Translations under genes and position numbers: made by a program
The notes under the pieces: generated by a model
Seen by the model: the letters and a program-made list of their open reading frames with translations, nothing else
Told to the model about the DNA's origin: nothing
Databases searched by the model: none
DNA from: Lachnospiraceae bacterium
GTDB lineage: Bacteria > Bacillota > Clostridia > Lachnospirales > Lachnospiraceae
Reading direction: 5' to 3'
Length of the DNA: 55,325 nt
Assembly: GCA_009774375.1 (NCBI GenBank)
Contig: VSNO01000007.1
Span: 1-55,325, forward strand
In this document: positions 24,037 through 32,239 of the stretch, one piece after another
How the letters are laid out: each line of letters opens with the position of its first letter
Position numbering within the stretch: position 1 is the stretch's first letter

Positions 24037-25863
24037 TCATTCGTCCCTTTCCCTCATGTAGACCATATCCCAATATGTAAGCTGCGGCACTGTAAAGACA
24101 ATATAGCTGCCGCCCGCATCCTTCCCGCTATCATATGACAGCTCCCTGCTCATTCCGCCCTCTATGGAGAAGGATGCCACACAGACCTTCTCCACTGCCC
24201 TGGCCGGATAATATTTTACCTGCAGATGCTCCACAGGCGCCGGCGCTGCCTTTTTTCCCTGCTCGTCACGCCATGTATTGTCCGTTCCGAGCAGGTTGAT
24301 CAGATGGAGTATCTCATAGCCGCCGCCTGCCCTTGTGTACACCCACACGGTATCGCTCCGGCCATCCCTGCTCGTCCGCAGACCCGTTATATTTACCGCA
24401 TTGTGCGCGGTCACCTGGCCGTCACGCAGCAGGTTTTCATACGCCACGGCAAAGTCCGCCAGCCGCACCATATCTCCCGCAAGCTCCTCACCCATCAGAA
24501 TGTCATCATCCGGATAATACTCCACATGGAGCATATGGTCTCCATTCCCTATTTCCAGCCGGGAACCGCCAGCCGCGTAGACTGCCGCGTCGCACAACAG
24601 CACGCCCGGCGGGTTCATGGTTCCTGCAGACTTCTCATAATTAATATACGCCTTCACCGCAAGCGACTTTCCTTTTCCATCGGCGGAAAACGGCCTGCTC
24701 TCCTCCATGGTGCGCTCGATCTCTGTCACAAGTGACTGGTATGTATCATACCGGACGCCGTCCCTGTCACGGTCCCACGGCCAGAACTCCGCATACAGCG
24801 CATCCACCCGGCTTGTATTGACCTGTTCTATTCCCTGCGCGCCCACCGGGTTGAAGGAAAGACAGCGCCCGCCCAGCGCCTCTTTTGCCGCATTTAGAAA
24901 CTGCCTGTAAGTCTCCTTGATCTCATAGACCGGTTCTCCCTGCTCACTGTTTCCCAGCGGCGCTCCGGCGGCATCGGTCACCCTGCCCCATTCTACCACA
25001 GTATCCCCGTGCCATCCGTCAAAGTCCAGCACATCAAAAATATGCTTTTCCTGTGCGAAAATGTGATGCTGCCAGTCCGGATCCAGCGGATTCATGATAT
25101 ACAAGCTGCCATTGCCGGAAGGCGATTCGCCCATATGAAAGACAAACGCCCCCTCGCCCTTGTCATTTCCAGGAGCCAGATGAACCTGCCACTCCGCCGC
25201 CTCCGTGGGGCTTCCATCCGGATTCCGCACAAAGCTGTCCGTCCCTGCATAGATCATGTTATACGCCATGTTTGCCATATTTCGGTCGTGTGCGCTGTCC
25301 AGATATCTTCTGAGTGTCTCCCCATAAATTTTGCGGCCTGCCCAGTCCTCCCAGACGCCCGGAGACTTTCTTGTGGCTTCCGGCGGAAGCGGCTCGTGAT
25401 GCAGGGCATGCCAGTCATAGTACTCGATCACATTGATGTGGTATCTGTTCATCCGTGCGATCTTTTCCTCCGCATCCTCCGTCTCCCCGTAATCGCACAG
25501 ATATCCGTAGCGTGGAAATTTCAGCCAGTCCGAGGAGACATCCACACCGACCGTATCCTGCGCGATCACATTGCTCCCGCTCTCCACAAGACGCAGACAG
25601 ATCAGATATCCCTGATAGTCCCGCCCGGATGCGTGCCATTTGATGGACACCGTCCGGATCTCCTCCGGCTCCAGGATCAGAACCTGCCCGTCCTTGTATA
25701 TCACCTGATCCAGATGGTACGCCGCAAGCTCCAGCCTCAGCTCCCTGCGCGAACTTGTCCGGTTCTCTGTCAGGGCGCTGACTGTCACAACATCATCCGG
25801 CGCATACCGTGCCTTGTCTGTCCCCCTTATCTCTAGCCGTATCTCATTGTTTGTATCCTTCAT
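24037..25863 (-). CDS. GH66-family enzyme (dextranase or cycloisomaltooligosaccharide glucanotransferase type), cytoplasmic
   Basis: GH66 enzymes act on alpha-1,6-glucans. The 608-residue protein has an N-terminal beta domain (1-115), then the barrel start FPRYGYLCDYGE and the typical RYHINVIEYYDWHALHHEPLP. FDGWHGDTV carries the probable nucleophile Asp, YAEFWPWD the probable acid/base Glu. A C-terminal beta domain closes the protein. Unlike most GH66 members it has no signal peptide, so it should act on imported oligosaccharides. It is the last gene of the importer operon, 14 bp after the second permease. Confidence 0.87.
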   Translation of the reverse strand: MKDTNNEIRLEIRGTDKARYAPDDVVTVSALTENRTSSRRELRLELAAYHLDQVIYKDGQVLILEPEEIRTVSIKWHASGRDYQGYLICLRLVESGSNVIAQDTVGVDVSSDWLKFPRYGYLCDYGETEDAEEKIARMNRYHINVIEYYDWHALHHEPLPPEATRKSPGVWEDWAGRKIYGETLRRYLDSAHDRNMANMAYNMIYAGTDSFVRNPDGSPTEAAEWQVHLAPGNDKGEGAFVFHMGESPSGNGSLYIMNPLDPDWQHHIFAQEKHIFDVLDFDGWHGDTVVEWGRVTDAAGAPLGNSEQGEPVYEIKETYRQFLNAAKEALGGRCLSFNPVGAQGIEQVNTSRVDALYAEFWPWDRDRDGVRYDTYQSLVTEIERTMEESRPFSADGKGKSLAVKAYINYEKSAGTMNPPGVLLCDAAVYAAGGSRLEIGNGDHMLHVEYYPDDDILMGEELAGDMVRLADFAVAYENLLRDGQVTAHNAVNITGLRTSRDGRSDTVWVYTRAGGGYEILHLINLLGTDNTWRDEQGKKAAPAPVEHLQVKYYPARAVEKVCVASFSIEGGMSRELSYDSGKDAGGSYIVFTVPQLTYWDMVYMRERDE

Positions 25864-25877
25864 CCTGCCATCCTCTC

Positions 25878-26771
25878 CTATTCTTTGACCGAACCCATTA
25901 CAATGCCCGTGATCAGATATTTCTGTAAGATCGGATAGATCATCAGCAGCGGTATGACTGCGACGACGATCTTGGCGGCATTCAGGTTCCTGTTTGACAA
26001 TTCTGTGATATTTTCCAGCGCGCTGCTCGTCGCACCGCTCTTTAACAGCTCCTGAATATCCACGTTCAGGGACTGTATATACGTCATGATCGGATAATTT
26101 TCAGCCTTCTGCATGTAGATCAGGCCGCTGAAAAAGTCATTCCAGCTCCCCACAATGCTGAACAGCGATATGGTCGCCAGACAAGGTTTGGCACACGGCA
26201 CCATGATGCGCAGCAGGATCTGAATCGGATTTGCCCCGTCCATCAGCGCCGCCTCCTCCAGAGACCTGGGAATCCCCAGGAAAAAATTCATCAGGAGGAT
26301 CACATTGAAGATCGGCAGAGCCCCCGGCAGAACCAGAGACCAGATTGAATTCAGCAGTCCCAGATTCCTGACCAGAATATAGGTCGGGATCATTCCGCCG
26401 TTAAACAGCATCGCAAAGATTAGCAGATTCATATAAATATTTCTTGCCCGGAACTCCTTTTTCCCTTTCGTCATCGCGTAGGCCATCGGCACGGTCACCG
26501 CCAGGTTCAGCGCCAGACAGAGGACGACTCTCACCACAGAGATCAGAAAAGACCGCCAGAACTGCCCATCCGACAAGATTTTATTGTACGCGGTCAGCGT
26601 AAAGTCCACCGGCAGCACCCCAACCCGGTTTGCGGAAACTGCCGCACTGCTGCTCAGGGATATCGCCAGTATATTGAGCAGCGGAAGCAGACAGCTCAAC
26701 CCCAGCAGAAGCACTATGATATATATGACCGTAATCCGTACTCTGGAGTGCATACTTCTATTTTCCACCAT
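25878..26771 (-). CDS. CUT1-type sugar ABC transporter permease (LplC/YtcP-like)
   Basis: The 297-residue inner-membrane subunit has six helices and the EAA loop EEAALMDGANPIQILLRIMVPCAKPCLA, the contact site for the ATPase. The end GIVMGSVKE is typical of the LplC/YtcP subgroup. A GGAGGGG ribosome site precedes ATG 26771. It pairs with the permease encoded 15 bp upstream. The ATPase is not in the operon; such systems usually borrow a shared MsmX-type ATPase. Confidence 0.93.
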   Translation of the reverse strand: MVENRSMHSRVRITVIYIIVLLLGLSCLLPLLNILAISLSSSAAVSANRVGVLPVDFTLTAYNKILSDGQFWRSFLISVVRVVLCLALNLAVTVPMAYAMTKGKKEFRARNIYMNLLIFAMLFNGGMIPTYILVRNLGLLNSIWSLVLPGALPIFNVILLMNFFLGIPRSLEEAALMDGANPIQILLRIMVPCAKPCLATISLFSIVGSWNDFFSGLIYMQKAENYPIMTYIQSLNVDIQELLKSGATSSALENITELSNRNLNAAKIVVAVIPLLMIYPILQKYLITGIVMGSVKE

Positions 26772-26786
26772 TTGGATTCCCCTCCT

Positions 26787-27707
26787 TTAAAATATTTTCT
26801 GATCGGTCAGCTTCTTTGTCAGCGCATTGGATGACAGGAGCAGAACCATCCCGACGATCGAGCGGCACAGTCCGACCGCCGCGCCAAAGCTGTACTGCCT
26901 TCCGACCAGACCGATCCGGTACACGTACGTGTCGAGCACATCCCCCGTCTCATACACAAGCGGGGAATACAGGTTGTATATCTGGTCAAATCCCGCGCTG
27001 AGAATGCTGGTCAGATTCGTCGCAGTCATCAGCAGGATGATCGGAAGCATCCCCGGCAGCGTCACATGCCATATCCTTTTCCACCACGAAGCCCCGTCCA
27101 TGGTCGCGGCTTCGTGCAGCCCGGGATCGATGGACGTGATGGCCGCCAGATATACAACTGAGCTGTAGCCAAATTCCTTCCATACATCCGTTCCGATTAT
27201 CAGGCTGGGGAAAACCCTGCTGTTTCCCAGAAAATTCACTTTCTCCAGCCCGAGCGAGGCGAGGACCTGGTTCACAGAGCCATCCAGCCCGAACATATTT
27301 GTCACAACGGATGCCAGAACCACCCATGACAGGAAATGAGGAAGATAGACAATTGTCTGCACGGTCTTCTTCATAATCTTGATCCGGACCTCATTGAGCA
27401 GTATTGCGAAGGCGATCGCGATCACCATGCCAAGCATCATTTTTCCAAGAGCGATCACGAGTGTATTTCGTATGATCTTCCCGATATCCGGGAGCTGAAA
27501 CATATATGTAAAATGCTTTAAGCCTACAAACTCGGAGCGGAACAGCCCTTTTGCCGGGACAAAATCCTGAAAAGCCATCAGAAGGCCAACCATTGGAATA
27601 TAGCTGAACAGAATCAGAAAAAACAATCCCGGAAATACCATCAGGTGGTAGGACAGCTCGGAACGCCTTCTGACCTTTTTCATTTTTTCGTTTTTATCTC
27701 TATCCAT
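26787..27707 (-). CDS. CUT1-type sugar ABC transporter permease (LplB/YteP-like)
   Basis: The 306-residue partner permease has a basic start (MDRDKNEKMKKVRRRSELS), six helices and the EAA loop HEAATMDGASWWKRIWHVTLPGMLP. The start at 27707 follows AAGGAG; ten upstream codons are open but lack a ribosome site. It is read after the binding-protein gene. Confidence 0.93.
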   Translation of the reverse strand: MDRDKNEKMKKVRRRSELSYHLMVFPGLFFLILFSYIPMVGLLMAFQDFVPAKGLFRSEFVGLKHFTYMFQLPDIGKIIRNTLVIALGKMMLGMVIAIAFAILLNEVRIKIMKKTVQTIVYLPHFLSWVVLASVVTNMFGLDGSVNQVLASLGLEKVNFLGNSRVFPSLIIGTDVWKEFGYSSVVYLAAITSIDPGLHEAATMDGASWWKRIWHVTLPGMLPIILLMTATNLTSILSAGFDQIYNLYSPLVYETGDVLDTYVYRIGLVGRQYSFGAAVGLCRSIVGMVLLLSSNALTKKLTDQKIF

Positions 27708-27765
27708 ACAAACTCCTTTTCCAAAAACAACAGCCACGCTCCCGTGCAGCGTGGCTGTCAGATCC

Positions 27766-29220
27766 CTATTTCAGCTGCTCTGAGATTTCCTGGATGATCT
27801 GTGTTCCGCCCTGTTCCCGCCAGCTGGCAGTGAACTGTTCGAACCCGCTCTCCACGTCCAGATATCCCTGGATCACCGGGACGTTGGAACGCTGTTCCGC
27901 AGTGCGCACCTGCTCCAGCGTGATCTCCCCATTCAGACATTTTTCCAGCTCGGAATAGTCATCAAACAGCGAAGTGCAGGAATTGATCTCGATATTGAAC
28001 GGTCTGCTCGATCCGTCCACCGCATTCTGGACATAATCTGCCACTTCCGGATATTTCTCAAGCAGTTCCGGAGAATTCGCAAGCTCGTCATAAAACAGGT
28101 TTGTGATCTGAACCGCGATCTCAGGATGCGCAAATTTTTTGCTCACAACGATATAGCCCGTCGTCGCATTGCTGTGTTTGCAGTTTATCGCCCCGTCTTC
28201 TCCCTCTAAAATATAGGCGTTGAACGCCGCCTTATCATTTAACGCGTACACATTGCTCAGCAGCCAGTCGGGAATGTGCCAGCATCCAAAGGCGATGCCG
28301 CATTGTCCGTTTGCCATCAGCGCCGTGATGTCGTCCCATGTCCTCGTACCGACCTGCGGGTCTAAGATCCCCTCCTGAAACCACTACGCCGCAACGGCAA
28401 GCGCCTGCTTCATCTCCTCTGACGTGGAACCATAGATAATCTCCCCGTCCTTTTCCATCCATGTCTTGGGATAAGCTCCCATCGAATATGCCACGGCATT
28501 TAGACTGTAGGTATCATCCGGCGATCCGCCGGTCAACGAGGGCGCAAAGGCGATACCGACCGGATTCTCTGCGTTTTCCGGATTCTGGTCCCGGAATGCA
28601 GCCGCGATGCTTTCCAGTTCGTCCCGCTTGATGCAGCCGTCGCCGTCCTCATCGACTTTGATTCCCAGCTGTTCCATCCAGTCGCTTCTGACCCATATGA
28701 TCCCCGGGCTGGTATCCACGTTCGTCCCTGGCAGCGCGACCATCTTTCCGTCGATCGCGCGCCCCTCAAAGGAATCGTACAGCTTCTTCAGATAGTCGCT
28801 CGCGTACTCCTCATAGACGCCCGTGAGATCGGCGATCAGGTCATTCTCATACAGCTCCTCCAGCTCATCCAGGCTTCCGACCTTCATCATATCCGGAATA
28901 TCCCCCGCTGACAGCGCCAGGGAGACCTGTCTGTCATAGTCGTCACCCGTCGCCTCAAAGGCATCCACGATATCGATGTTCAATTCCTTTTCCGCCATCC
29001 GGATATACGCATTGTCCTCGTACGTATCCCCGTTTGGAAACGTGACATTCTGCAGTGTCTGACGTCCTATAGAAACCGTGACTGGTCCGGACACCGCACT
29101 GGTCCCACCGGAAGCTGTGTCTGACGGCGTGTCCGATGCCGCGCATCCAGCCATGGTGCCAGTGAGCAGAACTGCCATTGTCATTCCCGTTAACCTGCGT
29201 CCAATCTCTTTTTTATTCAT
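27766..29220 (-). pseudogene. Sugar-binding lipoprotein (LplA-like) interrupted by an in-frame amber codon
   Basis: Extracellular solute-binding protein of the importer operon. The signal peptide ends in lipobox MAGC; the mature part follows the LplA pattern, with an EF-hand-like loop DEDGDGCIKRDE near residue 195. At 28386-28384 a TAG interrupts the frame after EEMKQALAVAA. The same frame continues without loss as WFQEGILDPQVGTRTWDDI to TAA-bounded 27766. Without the stop, the protein would be 483-484 residues, the usual family length. A single base change from CAG, AAG or GAG explains it. Start ATG at 29220 follows AAAGGAAC. A truncated product would be inactive unless the stop is read through. 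Confidence 0.85.
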
Positions 29221-29259
29221 AACTTTGTTCCTTTCCCCAGAGCGTGTATAAAGATGCCC

Positions 29260-29273
29260 TAAATCGTTTGCAT
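29260..29273 (-). promoter_or_regulatory. Possible CcpA cre site in the importer operon leader
   Basis: ATGCAAACGATTTA on the minus strand matches the TGNAANCG half of the cre consensus but lacks the final conserved C. It lies between the promoter and the binding-protein start, where bound CcpA would act as a roadblock. Confidence 0.35.
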
Positions 29274-29297
29274 TGTTCCCTCAACGTTGATATCTTT

Positions 29298-29327
29298 AGT
29301 ATAGCCTCAATTGGATTTCCAAGTAAA
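29298..29327 (-). promoter_or_regulatory. Promoter of the sugar importer-GH66 operon
   Basis: Minus strand TTTACT (29327-29322), 18-bp spacer, TATACT (29303-29298). The weak -35 fits a gene that needs activation by the divergent YesN-type regulator. Confidence 0.5.
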
Positions 29328-29379
29328 TATAACAATCTTCACATTCATATTCCATTTTACAGTTGTTCTTCCCCGCTGA

Positions 29380-29408
29380 TTGTCCGCGGAATCTGGTTAT
29401 GCTATACT
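29380..29408 (+). promoter_or_regulatory. Promoter of yesN-yesM
   Basis: TTGTCC (29380-29385), 17-bp spacer, TATACT (29403-29408), 36 bp before the regulator ATG. Confidence 0.6.
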
Positions 29409-29444
29409 ACATATAATCTAAGATAATTGGGGAGGAGAAGTGCG

Positions 29445-30554
29445 ATGTACACACTGTTGATCGTAGATGACGAGGCACACGAGCGAGACCTGATCCGCTT
29501 CCTGCTGAAGGACAGCGGACATGCACTGCATGTTCTGGAAGCCCCAAACGGCCGCGACGCGCTGAAACTGGTGGTTGACAGCCGCGTGGATATTCTGCTG
29601 TGCGATATAGAGATGCCTTTTCTAAACGGCATTGACCTTGCCCGGAAGGTGCGGGCATCCAACCCTGATATCGAGATCCTGTTCTTCAGCGGCTATGACG
29701 ATTTTGCATATGTCAAGGCAGCCCTGGATCTGAAAGCTGTCAGCTATATCCTGAAGCCAGTCGACCCAGTAGAATTTCACCGGCTTTTAAACGAGATCAT
29801 CGGCCGTCTCGAATCCGGAAAAATAGAATTCGCAAAATCAGAGCAGTATATTGAAGCTCATTTTCATGATACGATACCGCAGTCTGCAGCAGCAGAATCG
29901 GATCCGGTCTCCATCGATGACGCGACCAGCCTCGCTCTGCAGGGCATCGATGCGGCCATCAGGCTGCGGCAGCCGGATACGCTCTCCAGACAGATCCACA
30001 CACTGCTGAACCACTATGCGCATCTTCCCAGCCTGTCGCATATTTATATCCGCTACGTATGCACGACACTGCTGAGGATGCTCCTGTCCGCCGTCCCCGG
30101 ACAGTCCGGCGAGGCACTGCAGGACGCCGCCAGCGAAATATACAGTTTCCGCCATTTTTCCGATATCATAAACCTGATCGAACACTATCTGTCCCTTGCC
30201 GTGGACGCATTTCAGCAGGAACAGAATGCCCCAAACTACGCCGTCTTTCAGGTAGAAAAGTATATCCGCGCGCACTACAATGAAGAGCTGACGTTAAATA
30301 CCCTCGCAGATCTGGTATATCTGAATCCCAACTATCTGAGCGGCATCTTCGCACAGACGACTGGCTGCACGCTGAACAGATATATCAAACAGATCCGTAT
30401 GGAAAAAGCGCAGGAGCTTTTGTTGAACACCAATATGAAGATCACGGACATCAGCCAGGCGGTCGGTTACCCCAACCCGTCCTATTTCTGCAAAAGTTTC
30501 CAGAAACTATACGGGACAACCCCCGAGCGGTTCCGACAGAGAGGTGACTTATGA
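29445..30554 (+). CDS. YesN-type response regulator with AraC DNA-binding domain
   Basis: A 369-residue regulator. The receiver domain (1-120) has the acidic pair VDDE and the phospho-acceptor Asp54 in LLCDIEMPFLNG, with Lys in YILKPVD. The C-terminal AraC/XylS helix-turn-helix pair runs from about 265 (LTLNTLADLVYLNPNYLSGIFAQ...ITDISQAVGYPNPSYFCKSFQK). It starts at ATG 29445 behind GGGGAGGAG and overlaps yesM by ATGA. By position it should control the divergent importer-GH66 operon in response to an extracellular sugar. Confidence 0.93.
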   Translation: MYTLLIVDDEAHERDLIRFLLKDSGHALHVLEAPNGRDALKLVVDSRVDILLCDIEMPFLNGIDLARKVRASNPDIEILFFSGYDDFAYVKAALDLKAVSYILKPVDPVEFHRLLNEIIGRLESGKIEFAKSEQYIEAHFHDTIPQSAAAESDPVSIDDATSLALQGIDAAIRLRQPDTLSRQIHTLLNHYAHLPSLSHIYIRYVCTTLLRMLLSAVPGQSGEALQDAASEIYSFRHFSDIINLIEHYLSLAVDAFQQEQNAPNYAVFQVEKYIRAHYNEELTLNTLADLVYLNPNYLSGIFAQTTGCTLNRYIKQIRMEKAQELLLNTNMKITDISQAVGYPNPSYFCKSFQKLYGTTPERFRQRGDL

Positions 30555-32230
30555 TTTGTCGTTTGAAACAGTATTTTCTAGATTTGAAATTTCGAAATAA
30601 GATCATCGGGACCAGCCTGATCATCGGCCTGATTCCGATCGTTCTGCTGGGTTTTTTCTCCTACAGCAGAGTCTCCTCGCTGCTCGTCGAGCGCGAGGAG
30701 ACTGCACTGCGCGAAACGCTTCACCGCGAGGTCATGCAGCTGGAGCACAAGCTGGATTCCTACCTCAGCGCCATGAATCTCGTCGCATGGAATGAAAATA
30801 TCCGTCTCGCACTCGCAAAGGACTATCAGTCCAACTATGAAATGTATCTGACATACCGTGACACCATCGATCCGATGTTTCTGGCGATCCGGTCCTTCAA
30901 CCAGGATATCACGGGCATTACGATCTACACGGACGCCCACATCTACCCGCATGACAATACCCTGCGCGCCCTGCAGGAAGTGCAGGACGAGCCATGGTAC
31001 CAGCAGGCCTGCCGGACTACCGCGCCCTTTTTCTGCCTGTCGGAGGATGGCGCGTCCCTGAACCTGATATGCCAGATGTACTATCAGTATGTACCCTACA
31101 CCAATATCATCCGCATGTCCATCGACCTCCGGTCAGCCATGATGACGGCGGACAGTCTGTTCGAAAACAGCTATGGTTTCGTCCTGCTGGACGATTCCGG
31201 CAAAAAGATCTACCAGTATACCGATCTGACGGAGAATATACTTCCCTCCTCCCTGAATAGAAAACAGTTCATCACAGAGGAGAAAATAATGGAATCATCC
31301 GGCTGGACCGCCCTGCTCTACCGCCCTGTGAGCGCCGTCTCTGCCGCCGCCATCCATATCACATACATTGCCCTGTGCATGGTCCTGGTCTGCATCGTCC
31401 TGATCATTTTTGTCAGCTTCTGGCTCTCGAGAGTCATCGTCGCCCCGATCGAACGCCTCTCCGCCGGCATGGAGCAGGTGGAGCAGGGAAATTATGACCT
31501 CGCTGTCTTTCCCAGCAGCACAGACGAAGTGGGGCAGCTGGTCGCCTCTTTCCAGAAAATGGTGCATACCCTGAATAATCTGGTAAATGAAGTGCTTTTG
31601 GCCCAGATCCGGCAGCAAAAATACAAGATCGAACTCCTGCAGTCCCAGATCAACCCCCATTTTCTCTACAACAGCCTCTCACTCATAAACAGCAAGGCGA
31701 TCGTCTCCGGTCAGAGCGAGATCAGCCAGATGGCCCGGCTCCTCTCAACCTTTTACCGGACAATGTTAAACAGAGGACAGCCTCTCACGACCATCTCATC
31801 CGAGCTGGAAAACACCCGCTCCTATATCGCGATCCAGCAGATGATGCACTCGCATTCTTTCGACGTGGTCTACGATATCGACGAAACCGTGCTGACGTCC
31901 CCCATCCCGAATCTGCTGCTGCAGCCCCTCGCCGAGAACGCCATCCTGCACGGTCTGGATCACCGTGAACTTCCCGGCCGGGCGATCCTGTCCATCTCCT
32001 GCTATCAGGAGGAGGACGGGATCGTCTTCAAGATCATGGACAACGGATGCGGCATGTCCGACGAGGAATGCCTTCAGATCCTCACCAAGGACAGCGGCGG
32101 GTACGGCGTAAAAAATGTGCACCAGAGAATCCAATTGTACTACGGAAATAAATACGGACTTGTTTTTCACAGCACAAAAGGAATGGGAACTTATGTGATC
32201 CTGCGGATCGGAAGGAAGCTTCAGGAGTGA
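30551..32230 (+). CDS. YesM-type sensor histidine kinase
   Basis: A 559-residue membrane sensor. Helix 1 lies near 18-40, then an extracellular dCache-like sensor (about 41-255), helix 2 (about 265-290), a HAMP linker (VIVAPIERLSAGMEQVEQGNYDL), the His_kinase domain with LQSQINPHFLYNSL (phospho-His in NPHFLYN) and the ATPase domain with LAENAILHGLD, DNGCGM and GGYGVKNVHQRI. Co-translated with the regulator through a 4-bp overlap. No terminator is visible before the facing GH154 gene 10 bp away. Confidence 0.94.
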   Translation: MICRLKQYFLDLKFRNKIIGTSLIIGLIPIVLLGFFSYSRVSSLLVEREETALRETLHREVMQLEHKLDSYLSAMNLVAWNENIRLALAKDYQSNYEMYLTYRDTIDPMFLAIRSFNQDITGITIYTDAHIYPHDNTLRALQEVQDEPWYQQACRTTAPFFCLSEDGASLNLICQMYYQYVPYTNIIRMSIDLRSAMMTADSLFENSYGFVLLDDSGKKIYQYTDLTENILPSSLNRKQFITEEKIMESSGWTALLYRPVSAVSAAAIHITYIALCMVLVCIVLIIFVSFWLSRVIVAPIERLSAGMEQVEQGNYDLAVFPSSTDEVGQLVASFQKMVHTLNNLVNEVLLAQIRQQKYKIELLQSQINPHFLYNSLSLINSKAIVSGQSEISQMARLLSTFYRTMLNRGQPLTTISSELENTRSYIAIQQMMHSHSFDVVYDIDETVLTSPIPNLLLQPLAENAILHGLDHRELPGRAILSISCYQEEDGIVFKIMDNGCGMSDEECLQILTKDSGGYGVKNVHQRIQLYYGNKYGLVFHSTKGMGTYVILRIGRKLQE

Positions 32231-32239
32231 CAGAACCTC

